A stretch of 64,000 nucleotides of DNA from Ilex aquifolium. Lineage: Eukaryota; Streptophyta; Magnoliopsida; Aquifoliales; Aquifoliaceae. Position numbers and translations under genes: made by a program. The stretch spans positions 33,254,093 to 33,318,092 of the forward strand of contig OX637392.1 in the NCBI GenBank assembly GCA_951799425.1, written 5' to 3'. Positions 53,301 to 62,474 of this stretch are shown piece after piece. The notes under the pieces were generated by a model. That model worked only from the letters and a program-made list of their open reading frames with translations. It had not been told where the DNA came from and did no database searches. How positions within the stretch are numbered: the first letter of the stretch is position 1; every line of letters starts with the position of its first letter.

Positions 53301-56025
53301 AGAAATTTCCCATTTCATATTTAGCTTTATTCTTATCATTTTGTAATTGTTTACTAAGTATTAAATCAATACACATCCTAAGGCCTTCCTTTTGGATGGT
53401 ACTAATTAACTGGCCATAAGTCAGGGAGTCATATTCTATGATTCCTGTGTCCTTAGCAAGGGCTTCTCTAATCTTATGGGCAAACAAACTAGGTAAACCA
53501 TTAACAAATTTTTCTTTCCAGAAAGATTTATTACAATCTGCACGGTTCATTACCCGTGAGACAAAAACATATTTATACCACCTGAAATCACTAAGTGTGG
53601 GGCACTTAAGATTACTAAGCTGGTCATGGATCCTAGCTTCAACGTTACTAGGGGTTCCAACAAAATGCTTAATTATGGTGAAAATTAAAGTATTTAAACC
53701 ATCAGGTTTTGCTTTTCCAATTCTTTCATTAAAAACTGGAATACCTTCTTCATTTAAAACAACAGCATGTCTAATTTCATCCCAAGAATCTTGGGTAAGA
53801 TAATTATCCCACCAACTTCTAAGAACACCAGTGAATCCTGAGGCAATTAGGTCAACTAAGTCTGGCTCAGGAGTATCTTGGTTAGTAACATAACTATTAA
53901 TAACCATAGACATGTGATGAATTTTATTCAAAATTTCTTGTTCACTTAAACCATCTATGTTCCATTCATAGAGTTTGTTTGACTGAACAGAGAATTGGTT
54001 TGAAATATTTTTTTCTTCAAATTGTAAATCAGGAGGTGTAGGTCTGGGGTACCAATTTTTTGTGGTACTGGTTGGATTAACATTTGAAAAAACCAATTTA
54101 TTAATTTGTTGAGATTCAAAAGCTTTTTCTATCTTTCTAATCTCAGGATCAGAAAAACTTTCATCAGTGCTGGTTTCTGCATCTGAAGTTTGATTAATGA
54201 CAGTTACTTGGGAGGTTCCTGGTGCTTCAGGTTGGGCATCTAACTTCCTAAGTAATTGGTCAATCTTTTGAATTCTGAGTGTGTCAGCAATTCCTAATTT
54301 AGATCTATCTTCAGGTAAGGTAATCAAAGGTTGCTCCAATTTTTTACCTATAGATAAAAATTCAATTTTATCAACTTTTGTTTCAATTTTATCTAACTGT
54401 CTTCCTATGGTAACTAGGCTTTGGTTAGTAAAATTGGTTTGTTCAACAATTTTCTTTTCAAATTTTGCCAAACTATTTTGCTCTGCGGTCTTCTTGTCTG
54501 ATTCACTAGAGGGAACCTTAAAGGGAGACGCAGTTAGTTCAGTATCAGCATGTGTAAAATTAAAAGTTTCAGTGGGGGGGTGACTAGAGGACACAGTTCC
54601 TGAGTCAGCAGTTTTCCACTTATGCTTTGTAATGACTTTTAAATCTTTACAACAAGAATCAACATAATCAAGAAATTGAATTTCAGATTCTAATTTGTGC
54701 ATGGTTTTTACCCATTGAATTTTAATTTCTTGGATCTGTTGAGCATCAAATCTTCTAAAGAAATCTTTCTTTTTAGATTTGTTTTTATCAGATTCAATCT
54801 CATTTAGCAATTTGAACATATTGGGCATAAAGCATAAATTAGATTCCTTTTTAATAACTCTGAGTTGATGATGAATAGGTTCATCAACACGACTTTCTAA
54901 TTCACTTCTAGAAGGACTAAGAGTAGGAGATGGAGTAAAATCATCTTCTTTCTTATCTTCTTTGAATCTGGAACTATAGGGAGTGTAAAGAGGTCTGCTA
55001 ATCTGAGGTGAAGAGTTATCAATTCCCTTCATTTTTAATCTTCTATCTATCTCTTCAGCGATTTCCTTATCTCTTTTGGAGATTCTGGAAGATTCTGCTT
55101 CATTGATCTGAATTGGTTTGTTAAACAAATTTGGAGGAATGGAAGATGTACTAGATCTACGTGATCTAGCATCATCAAATGAAATTCTTACTGAGCCATC
55201 AGTAAGTTGGTGAATGTGTTCTATATTTGAGGTAGACACTTCACAATCTTTTTCAAAATTTTCATTTTCAACAATCCAGTGTTCTGGAAGAGTAACATCT
55301 TTCCATAAAATTCTTTTAGGAATTTGGATATTTGAATTTGGGGTACTAGCCTGTAGCAGTAAAGTACTATCTGCAGGACTTTTACACAATGCATTAACAT
55401 TTAGATTTGTTTTCATGCATTTGTAATAAATTCTGTAAATAAGTACAATAGAATCAGTATCTGCTTCAAGCTCAGTAATATCACCAAATAATTTGATTCC
55501 CAAAGTGAGTGCTTTGTAAGTATTTTTACAAGTTAGACTCAAGGTGAAATCTGGGAAACAATTAAAATATACAGGTCCTTGTTGAAGGCCTGATTCCATA
55601 ATTCCTAAGAGGCTAGGTTCATACTTAATAAACCTACCATCTCTTAAAGTTAACAAAACAGCAGCATTTTTTCCTTTAGTTAATAAAGGTTTAATTGCAA
55701 TTTGGACAAGACCTAAACGGATGAATTTAATTCCTTTAGACCTGTGTCTTTTCAGTACTTCTTTATCAAGAAGCCTGACAATTTCTTCATCATTTTTTAA
55801 TGGATGAACTTGTTCAACAGTTTTAACTTGCAATTCTTCATTGAATGTTGTTGGCATCCAACTTGTTTGATAAATTTTCCTTTTAGGGACTTTAGGAATA
55901 TTCCATCCTAACCAATTAGATTGTTTAATTTCACATTCAAAATCTTCTTCATTTACTATATTAGGTATAGTACTAGATGAAGATCTAGAGCTAATTGTGG
56001 AATTAGATCTAAACAATCTATTCAT
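50344..56025 (-). CDS. Viral ORF1 polyprotein (movement, capsid, protease, RT, RNase H), 1,893 aa, open
   Basis: One open frame from the ATG at 56025. Residues about 80-230 resemble a 30K-type movement protein (LRDGRFIKYEPSLLG, FPDFTLSL). A long charged, partly coiled-coil region follows. The capsid part ends in a Lys/His-rich stretch and the knuckle CFNCGKPGHISPEC near residue 985. The protease Asp is in LIDTGADVNC near 1,265. RT carries YIDDILIF near 1,613 and RNase H carries QTDASDIGYGG near 1,765. No integrase is present. In the virus these act in cell-to-cell movement, packaging, polyprotein cleavage and reverse transcription of pregenomic RNA. Its completeness shows a recent insertion or a selected copy. 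As integrated, it has no viral promoter upstream. Confidence 0.88.
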   Translation of the reverse strand: MNRLFRSNSTISSRSSSSTIPNIVNEEDFECEIKQSNWLGWNIPKVPKRKIYQTSWMPTTFNEELQVKTVEQVHPLKNDEEIVRLLDKEVLKRHRSKGIKFIRLGLVQIAIKPLLTKGKNAAVLLTLRDGRFIKYEPSLLGIMESGLQQGPVYFNCFPDFTLSLTCKNTYKALTLGIKLFGDITELEADTDSIVLIYRIYYKCMKTNLNVNALCKSPADSTLLLQASTPNSNIQIPKRILWKDVTLPEHWIVENENFEKDCEVSTSNIEHIHQLTDGSVRISFDDARSRRSSTSSIPPNLFNKPIQINEAESSRISKRDKEIAEEIDRRLKMKGIDNSSPQISRPLYTPYSSRFKEDKKEDDFTPSPTLSPSRSELESRVDEPIHHQLRVIKKESNLCFMPNMFKLLNEIESDKNKSKKKDFFRRFDAQQIQEIKIQWVKTMHKLESEIQFLDYVDSCCKDLKVITKHKWKTADSGTVSSSHPPTETFNFTHADTELTASPFKVPSSESDKKTAEQNSLAKFEKKIVEQTNFTNQSLVTIGRQLDKIETKVDKIEFLSIGKKLEQPLITLPEDRSKLGIADTLRIQKIDQLLRKLDAQPEAPGTSQVTVINQTSDAETSTDESFSDPEIRKIEKAFESQQINKLVFSNVNPTSTTKNWYPRPTPPDLQFEEKNISNQFSVQSNKLYEWNIDGLSEQEILNKIHHMSMVINSYVTNQDTPEPDLVDLIASGFTGVLRSWWDNYLTQDSWDEIRHAVVLNEEGIPVFNERIGKAKPDGLNTLIFTIIKHFVGTPSNVEARIHDQLSNLKCPTLSDFRWYKYVFVSRVMNRADCNKSFWKEKFVNGLPSLFAHKIREALAKDTGIIEYDSLTYGQLISTIQKEGLRMCIDLILSKQLQNDKNKAKYEMGNFCEQYGLPPVAPSTSHRKHKSHRKHKHYSKSKSHHDHDKKRFSKSEFYKKSERKHHRSSKPKKSSRKKISGKSKAQEEIKCFNCGKPGHISPECPIKKQVKLLNLAENETEEILRIFRLNNPAPKIEEIPDSTSSPEDSSDDDHPNSDDSIEPDIKLGCKDNCCNKVRVITKQAEEEQILIDLISKIEDPELKIKYIKNLKDLFVKKDNKQLSSEKQLISINKTMERFSKEKKKELTLQDLQCEVNKLKVEIKDLKAQDKIFAETLSFLSMSNTSPLEPTVQDNNQSDVETSNRTLPQRIPATSGVLEAAGLTKLPSQDECSQSDNQINSVNKINLQKWYSQVRIIINNDFILDTIALIDTGADVNCIQEGIVPTKFYEKTLERLSSANGSKMNVSYKLPKAHICQDNVCFKTSFILVKDMTDQVILGLPFIYLLYPFTTNIEGLSTKPLGQSVTFKFILKPEIKELKQLKSDSIYLRIINQKKNQVKFLQEEINHKRISDQLTDPILIERIEQFQQRLEEEVCSNLPTAFWHRKKHSVKLPYIKGFSEKNIPTKSRPIQMNHELMETCKKEISELLKNGIISKSKSPWSCPAFYVMKNAELERGTPRLVINYKPLNAVLEWIRYPIPNKQDLIKRLKNSVIFSKFDLKSGYWQILISPEDRYKTAFTIPFGHYEWNVVPFGLKNAPSEFQNIINDIFNHLSHCSITYIDDILIFSRSIEEHWKHLNAFLETVRHNGLVISARKIKLFQTSVRFLGYDIQKSTIVPISRAIQFADKFPDEILDKTQLQRFLGSLNYVSDFYQNLRSSVKPLYDRLKGNPSPWTSEHTSIVQQVKKYIKTLPCLGIPSVDSFKIIQTDASDIGYGGILLQKESPNSSEQIVRFHSGIWNKAQVNYSTIKKEILAIVLCISKFQDDILNQKFLVRVDCKSAKYMLEKDVQNIASKQIFARWQAILSIFDFDLEYIKGSNNCIPDFLTREFLQEPNGGQ

Positions 56026-56322
56026 TATTAAATCAAAATTTCTTCAATTTTATAAATCAAAAATAAGTTTTAACCACATGATGCATACCCCCTAACATAC
56101 ACAACCCTCAGTTTCTCGCCTAAAATTCCCTAGACTGCCACACCTGGACTTACAAACGGGAAAACAAAGAGGCTTACACACTCTTGGATTAAGACAAAGG
56201 CTAGGTGATCAGGTTAAGAAAAAACTTATAACTGATTTAATGGAATTGAAAGAAATAGAGATTTAAAACAAATAAGAGTGCTCAAATCCAATTTCATAAC
56301 TGGCTAACCAGGTCGTCATATG

Positions 56323-56334
56323 GCTCTGATACCA
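56323..56334 (-). promoter_or_regulatory. Viral primer-binding site (tRNA-iMet)
   Basis: The minus strand reads TGGTATCAGAGC, upstream of ORF1 and 15 bases inside the terminal repeat. It marks the minus-strand discontinuity of caulimovirid genomes, and both ends of the inserted copy lie within about 110 bp of it on the circular map. Confidence 0.85.
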
Positions 56335-56348
56335 AAATAAAAGCGGAA

Positions 56349-56440
56349 GGAAGAAGATTTGAACAATCGAAATTTAAACAAATAAATTGACAAAGAAAGA
56401 ATAGACCCATAGAACATAGGAAATTGGGGGAGTATCTTCT
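56349..56440 (-). repeat. Viral terminal repeat, 5' copy
   Basis: Partner of 48142-48233. It ends TCTTCT and is followed by (AT)n of the host LTR; CT is shared at the joint. Confidence 0.85.
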
Positions 56441-56491
56441 ATATATATATATATCTCTATACATATATAAAAGAAAATTCGGGGCGTTACA
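56441..56491 (-). repeat. Tekay 5' LTR, distal 51 bp
   Basis: Matches 41260-41310 (ATATCTCTATACATATAT, then GGGGCGTTACA) with two extra AT units. It is followed by the GTCCA target duplication. Confidence 0.9.
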
Positions 56492-56496
56492 GTCCA

Positions 56497-58552
56497 CTAC
56501 CAAGAAGCGGGTGGTGGTCGTAACTTGGCAGGGCGGGTCTCCTACGGTGAGGACGAGCTTGATGGAGCCGACTGACAAGACTCTTTCTCCTGAGAAACCC
56601 AGGAGATGTGCTTTTACGGGTTCTAGTCTCAACCTTTCTATTCTGAGCTACTCGAATGCCGATAAGAAAATGATGTTTGTTGAGCTACCGTTATCGACGA
56701 GCACCCGATGCACAGTTTTGTTTGCGATGATCGCCTTTATGACCAAAGGGTCGTCATGCGGATGCTGGCATCCTTCAAGGTCTGCGTCTGAAAAAGTGAT
56801 CTCTACATCTCGGCGGGGTACCTTACTTACAGCCTGGACCGCGAGGAAATCCTCTGATCGGGCTCTCCTGGCATGAGCCTTCCGGGCTGAGCTAGACTCG
56901 CCACCTCCAGTGAAGCCTCCAGAGATGACTCGGATCTCTCCGATAGCTTGCTGGTGTTGCAGAGGTGCAGCGGCGGCTCGGGCCTCTCGCCCTTGATTGT
57001 TCTGAGCTCTTCCTTCCCCTGCCACATAGTGGCGCAGGTGGACCCTCTGGATTAGGTACTCAATTTTATTTTTTAACTGAATGCAATCGTTTGTTTCATG
57101 GCCCGTGTCCTTGTGGTAGTCGCAGTATTTGGTGGCACCCCGCCTGGTGGGGTCGGACTTTATTCGGGGAGGCCACCGGACGAACCTCTCGTTCTGTACC
57201 TCAGGGAGGACCTGTGCGATCGAGGTGACGAGGGGTGGGAGCCGTGCTGGGGCGTATCACGGTTGTAGTTCCTGAGAAGGGGGCCCCAGGTGATCACGGA
57301 CGTTGCCTCTCCTTTTAGGAGAGGGCTCCCTCCCTCTCCTTGGGGAGCGGTCTCTTCTCGGAGATCAGTCACGTCTCTTCTCCTTCCTAGGACTGTGATC
57401 TCTTTTCTTCTTGTCTCCGTCTGCGGCCACCGTGCTCCCCTTCAGGCGGAGGGCCTCCTCGTCGTTGATATATTTCTCGGCTTTCGCCAATACCTCGGTC
57501 ATAGTGGCTTGAGGATTCTTTGCGATTGAGAAGAGGAGATCCTTGGATTGAACTCCGAGCCCAGACATGAAGGTGGTCAGTGCAAATTTATCGTCCACGC
57601 TTTCCACCTTTAAGCATTCCTGGTTGAAGCGTTGCACATAGCTTCAAAGGGACTCATTGGGTCCCTCTTTAACGCTTAGGAGGTGGTAAGACGGCTTCCT
57701 GTAAGTCCTTGCTCCGATGAAATGTGATACGAATTGTATGGACAACTCTCTAAAAGATGAGATTGATGCTGGTCATATCCGATTGAACCAAGCTATTGCC
57801 GACCCTTTGAGGGTAATGGCGAAAGCTCGGCAGCGAATCGGATCCGGGTATCCCTGGAGCTCCATCTGATTTTTATATGAGTTCAGATGGTCGACTGGGT
57901 CTGTGGTCCCATCGAACGCCTCTATCGATGGAGTTCGAAACTTTTGCAGAAGAAGGAAATGGAGGATCTCGAGAGTGAACGGTGACTCCGCCTGCTAGAC
58001 CAAGGCGTCCATGGTATCGGGAGTCCGTCCTTTAACCACTTCTTTTACATTGCCCAGCTCTCGCTGGAGCTCACGGATCTCTTGTTCCCATGCATGGTCA
58101 TTGGCGTCCTGGGGATAGGGTATATCCTCTCAGTGAGCGGCTCTAGCCCGACTGTGGGCTTCATCTTCGTCGTGTTCTTCGGGATGTCTCCTCCGATGAT
58201 TTTCACCAAAGTGGCTGCGTTCATGGAGTTCGGTGACTCCATTTGGCGGAGCTTGACGCTCCTGGAGAGGAGGGGAGGCGTCATGTTCTGCTGGGGGAAG
58301 AGAAGGTTCTTGTCGAGCTGGGGGGAAACGAGGGAGTTGATGTGTCTGTATCCACTCCATCAGTTCCTGGTTCTGTTTGATTAGTTGCATCGTAGTTCGA
58401 TGATAGGTTTCTAGTTCATTGAGCGGAAGGAGGTTCGCCGCTGGGGGATGACCCTCCACGTCTTCTACGTGGGCCGGAAAGTTCTCTGGTAGGTTTTGGC
58501 GGACTTGGGGATTGGCAGGAGCTTTACTCATGTTCCGAGTTGAAACCATCAA
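56497..58552 (-). pseudogene. Tat gag and protease N part
   Basis: This is the upstream half of the Tat coding region, cut from its downstream half at GTCCA. The minus-strand frame from MMVSTRNMSKAP (58552) is kept through YVQRFNQECLKV (57640), CDYHKDTGHETNDC (zinc-like knuckle near 57110) and LVDNGSSTNIIF (protease active-site region near 56690). Stops in this frame include a TGA at 58130-58132, a TAG near 57998, TGAs near 57765 and 57648, and the stop after KEKRRD at 57365. Several are simple CGA-to-TGA or CAG-to-TAG changes. Confidence 0.8.
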
Positions 58553-58590
58553 ATAGATAAAGATTCAAAGGAGAACGATGAAAATCGCTC

Positions 58591-58607
58591 CCACAGACGG
58601 CGCCAAC
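58591..58607 (-). promoter_or_regulatory. Tat primer-binding site
   Basis: The minus strand reads GTTGGCGCCGTCTGTGG directly after the 5' LTR end. The TGGCGCC core is common to plant Tat and Athila elements and confirms orientation. Confidence 0.8.
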
Positions 58608-59387
58608 TGATGGGGTCTCGAAAATAACAGCTCAAGCCCAGCCTGGGACCTGCTGATGGGTTTTAAGAATTGGCTTGAGGAAACTAATTTATCGAAAACG
58701 GAAAACACGGATTATAAGTGGTTCACCCTAGCCGATTGACCAGGGCTACATCCGCTGTAATGGAGGCTCCTGCTCCTTGATATAGTATATTGATCTCAGA
58801 TGAATGAATAGGCGAGTTACAGGCGCTGGGCCTTTAGAAAGTATCTATGCCTTATTCTCACTAGCTCTCGGGATCGGGGACTCACTGGGGAAGAAGATGA
58901 TGTAGAAGAAGAAGTAGAAGATCCACCTCTTTCCCCACTTCTACTGTTCTATTTATATGGTTTATCCTCCTAGGGTTCCCGGCCATTCCTTCTACCTTTT
59001 CCTCTGATCTTGTGGGGACCGCATGTCCTTACCCTGCAAACACTCCTGTCCACCGGTGCTCCTGTGCCCACGACTCCCTGGTTCAGTACGCACCACCTCC
59101 TTCTGCCTTTTGCAGGGCGTAACTGTCTGAGGTTTCAGGGATGATCCCCTTGTCCCTGGGACACATGGCGCAACGGGATTCATCTTAGGTCAGGGGTGTG
59201 GGTTTATACCGGGTCTGGACCGCTGGTCCTTCGGGCCCTTCGGGCTTTGGTCCCTCGGCCCTCTCTGCTTCCGATGTGGGCTAATTGGAGGTACCTCCTT
59301 TGGGCTAACAAGCCCACCTTCTGAGTTCTCAAGGTGTATTGGGCTCTGATGCCATGGCGGCCCATGCCCAGAATTCCATTCTTATCA
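58608..59387 (-). repeat. Tat 5' LTR
   Basis: 780 bp, starting TGATGGGGTCTCG and ending ATTCTTATCA. A minus-strand TATAAATAG lies at 58949-58957. It differs from 27045-27824 at scattered sites. Confidence 0.88.
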
Positions 59388-59392
59388 TTATC

Positions 59393-59414
59393 TATCTACT
59401 TTTGAGGTCAAGCA
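59393..59414 (+). repeat. Athila-like right LTR, last 22 bp
   Basis: TATCTACTTTTGAGGTCAAGCA, split from 25997-27044, matches the end of the left LTR. The next bases diverge from the left copy, so the LTR ends at 59414. Confidence 0.8.
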
Positions 59415-60165
59415 ATAATTACGCTTACAATAGTAAATTTTTTTTTTGTTGCAAAGAGAGAAAAATTCAGTTTCTATTTGGCAGTTAATTTTTTCTTGTT
59501 TATTGTAGGTGTATGAATCGCTTTTGCAAGGGGTTATAAGAGGTTCGGGTGGCAATTTGTAACCATTCTAGAATCCAGTATTCTTCTAAACCCCAATTCA
59601 AGAAATGGTACTGAAAATTTTGGGAAAGTGTCACACAAAGGCGGTTTTCCTCCACTTGCATGATCATATGCTGCATGTTAATGGTTTGGCTCATCATCGT
59701 TCCATTAGTCAAGTCTGCATGGATATTAGCCGCCACACCTAGCCAAGGCCGGCTAGAGCCTAAGGCCATCAAAGCGATGGCTTTAGGCTTATCAAAAAAT
59801 GAGCCCCAAATTTTTTTTATATAAAGTAAAACAAGGCCCCAGATTTATTATGCAGTATAATTTATGTTTCATTCGGTTTGAGATTGATGAACTTTAATTG
59901 AATTTTAAATGAAACTGAACCGAATAATTATTTTCTTTGGGAGTTGTAGATAGTGAGCTAGATTTGAAAGCGGTGAAATTCAATGGTTTATATTGTGTCA
60001 GTTTCAAAATAATGTGGAAAATGGCTTGAAAGGTCAGCATGAGCATTTATATATTGATTATGTTGAATGCTATACATTTCCTTCTCTTTTATTTCAAACT
60101 ACTACTGGAGGTAGTGATTTGCATATAACTTTGATTGGGAAATCATTAATTTTATTGATTATTCA
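59415..60165. other. Unassigned sequence right of the nest
   Basis: A 90-codon minus frame at 59500-59772 has no recognisable content. Near 59745-59790, CCTAGCCAAGGCCGGC and GCCTAAGGCC recall decayed hAT ends, similar to material near 19660. Nothing else supported. Confidence 0.35.
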
Positions 60166-60350
60166 ACTCACACATCATATATGCAACCCACAACACATAA
60201 CACACACATCACATACGCAACCCACAACACATAACACACACATCACATACGCAACACACACAGAACACATATTGTGCACACACACACACACGACAATGCA
60301 CGCACAACAAACACACAAACCCACAAGCACAACACACAGTACACACACTG
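60166..60350. repeat. CA-rich array, period about 35 bp, grading into (CA)n
   Basis: Units with CACATCACATACGCAACC then CACAACACATAA repeat nearly three times, followed by simple CA-rich sequence. The ORFs across it are low complexity on both strands. Confidence 0.8.
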
Positions 60351-60379
60351 ATTTTTGTTTGCTATTTTGGCCCAATTCC

Positions 60380-61124
60380 AATTTTCAATTGAGTTTGCTA
60401 TTTTTTTTTTTTTTTTTGTTTGATTATGCTTGGGCTTGCTCGCAAGATGTTTGAGAAAATGCCTAACAGGAACTTGGTTCTTGGTTTTTGTATTGTCTTT
60501 TTTCTCTTTGGTTTCTTGATTTTTGTTGGTATTGGGATGAATTTCTTTTTGTTTGGGCTGAGTTTTGATTGGTTTTTTGGATGGATTTTATGTGGGCAAC
60601 TATTTCTACAACGTTTATTGGGTTCTATTCTTTAGATTTTGATTGATTTTTTGGAATAATTTATGGCATTCGTTGACATTATATTATTGCTTACATCAAG
60701 ATTCTTTAAACTTTTTTATTGCTTACTGCAAGTTAAAATTCAATGGATAATCCAATCTCTAAGCCATGGGCTTATTGCAAGATATTTCACATACTTCACA
60801 CTACGACTCCATTTAAATGTTTTCAGCCTTTAAATGTATTACGACCAATTCTATATTTTCACCTAGAATTCTATCTTTAATTCATTGGGTTTTTTTTATA
60901 TGCATTTGTTTGGCACTTCAATTATATCTAATTCTTTGTTTACCGTTTTACCTCGATAGTATAGGATTGATCCATCATATAGATTTTCTGTGTTGATCAT
61001 GCTTATATTTTAATTTGGACTATAAATGGAAAAGTTCCTTGGTAAAGTGTAGATTTTGTGGCAAAAAACATATTATTTTATCACTATTTACTTTGATTTT
61101 AATTGAGTTTTTGTAGAGCTAAAC
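60380..61124. other. AT-rich stretch, no gene seen
   Basis: A 71-codon plus frame at 60420-60635 is hydrophobic, but it follows a poly-T run and has no recognisable pattern. No element boundaries found. Confidence 0.4.
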
Positions 61125-61127
61125 CTA

Positions 61128-61270
61128 CCATATGGCTTAGGGGGTAAACAAATATATATTTGTTTGATGTATTTTCGAATTGCGGGCGTGCCAAAGTTCG
61201 ATTGGACTTAAAATTCAAATACATACGACTTTACCAACTCAAACCGATGTGAGGTTCTAAAATCGTGACT
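61128..61270 (+). repeat. SINE-like, tRNA-derived sequence
   Basis: TGGCTTAGGGGG near 61133 fits an RNA polymerase III A box and AAGTTCGATTGGA near 61194 fits a B box, about 60 bp apart, as in tRNA-derived SINEs. Ends and target duplication were not found, so this stays tentative. Confidence 0.35.
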
Positions 61271-61319
61271 GTTCAGGCAATTAAGGTGAGGCATAAGGCT
61301 ACCTATGAGTTCTTTTTTA

Positions 61320-61858
61320 TGCCTAATGGTTCAAGGATTTTAAATAATTTCCCAAATAAAAGCGTAATAGACTACATCGTAAAGAGAACAGCAAGAATGA
61401 AAAGTAGCAAGTAAACTGAATTCAAATATGGAAAACAAAACGAATACTGAACTTAACATCAAATAAAAGCAGTAAAAGATAAGATAACCGAAGTGATGAT
61501 TACAGGAAAAATAAAATTATTCGGAAGTAAGAAATAAGTCTGGCTCTGTGAATAGTTTGTGTGTCTGATCGTGAGATCTTTTCTCAGTAGCCTAGCCTCT
61601 ACTATTTATAGAGATGGCCTACAACCGTCGACTCATCTTTTTTCGGCCATTACTATGGTCATGGCCTTATCCCTCGAGATGCATGGATGTGCGTTGAACC
61701 GTCTCCAACTGGCGGCTCATGATGATACGTTTTCTAAGATTCTAAGGGTCCTATTTCTCTAATCGTTTTGTCAATCATGGACTCTCACAGACGCCTTTAT
61801 GACCGTCGGATCTCTTCCACATGGCACCCTCTAATCTTGCTAATTTTGGGTGTAAACA
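61320..61858 (-). repeat. LTR-like remnant
   Basis: On the minus strand a start TGTTTACACCC near 61858 is followed about 240 bp later by CTCTATAAATAGTAGAGG near 61600. The layout is that of an LTR promoter. The other end and a partner LTR were not found. Confidence 0.4.
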
Positions 61859-62110
61859 ATACTACATTAAGTTATACGCATTGAATAGTCATTGTATTAC
61901 AACACTTATATTGCAAACGTTTCATACTTGCATTGTATCACTTTGGTTTCTAATCAGACAATTCGTTAAATTTTTTGACGAAAGTGACCACGTGTCATAG
62001 ACGAACCATTCAAACACAAATTGAAAACTTCAGAGACCGATTTGACAAAATTGATATTTTAATGATCAAACTGACAAAATATATATACTTTAAGGACTAA
62101 AAGTATTATT

Positions 62111-62112
62111 AA

Positions 62113-62153
<41 letters not shown>
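62111..62153. repeat. Poly(T) run of about 43 bases
   Basis: Uninterrupted T run on the plus strand. It could be the poly(A) tail of a minus-strand retrotransposed copy, but no such copy was recognised next to it. The sequence 3' of it to 62465 holds nothing identifiable. Confidence 0.7.
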
Positions 62154-62154
<1 letters not shown>

Positions 62155-62474
62155 AGCTTGATTCATTTTCTACACTCTTAATGATAGTTTAGAAAATGAA
62201 TTTTTATTAGTATTGTTAAATGCTAACACCATTGTTCTATTGTTACACCTGTTTGTTGCTGATAAAATGACGGAGCGAGAATCTGAAATCATCTTATTTA
62301 AAACAAAATGTCTTTTATGCACATGTTGGAGGTAATAATACACAATTAGGGTTGGTAATTCTTAACACAACTCATTAATTTGACACGGAACCAATACAAA
62401 GTCACTCGTTATAAATTTAGCCTTAAACAGGTTTAAATTATGAAAGGATTAGCTGATTAGATCCATTTAATAAA

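Larger units (their letters stand above)
48143..56440 (-). mobile_element. Endogenous pararetrovirus, florendovirus-like (Caulimoviridae), about 8.2 kb unit
   Basis: A single linear copy holds ORF1 (movement, capsid, protease, RT, RNase H), ORF2 and an intergenic region with a promoter. The two-ORF plan with no integrase fits endogenous florendoviruses known from many plant genomes. A 92-bp direct repeat marks the ends. Both ends map close to the tRNA-Met primer site on the circular map. There is no target duplication and about 95 bp of host LTR were lost, so entry was by illegitimate end joining and not by an integrase. ORF1 is open; ORF2 has one stop. Assignment to florendovirus is by layout and ORF2 character, without alignment. 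Confidence 0.8.
39095..56491 (-). mobile_element. Young Tekay-type chromovirus inserted in the Tat protease region
   Basis: TGTAACACCCC...GGGGCGTTACA ends are flanked by GTCCA at 39090-39094 and 56492-56496. It has two LTRs of about 2.2 kb, a tRNA-Met primer site, a polypurine tract and one open gag-pol frame. The LTRs differ at roughly one site per 100 by eye, so the insertion is fairly recent. Its 5' LTR is split by the endogenous pararetrovirus. Confidence 0.92.
27045..59387 (-). mobile_element. Tat-lineage Ty3/gypsy retrotransposon, carrying nested Tekay and viral insertions
   Basis: The ends are TGATGGGG...CTTATCA, flanked by TTATC on both sides (27040-27044 and 59388-59392). Two 780-bp LTRs, a TGGCGCC-type primer site and minus-strand gag, protease, RT, RNase H, a second RNase H and integrase identify a Tat element. 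Three extra genes lie on the opposite strand between integrase and the 3' LTR. Without the nested Tekay (17.4 kb) it would be about 15 kb. The coding frame is riddled with stops, so the copy is dead. Confidence 0.85.

Noticed and set aside
48137..56491. The viral segment as an LTR retrotransposon with short LTRs
   Set aside because: The 92-bp repeat has no TG...CA ends or target duplication, there is no integrase, and a movement-protein region leads the polyprotein.
59993..60454. 153-aa ORF over the CA-rich array
   Set aside because: The product is His/Thr repeats from simple sequence and then a poly-T stretch.
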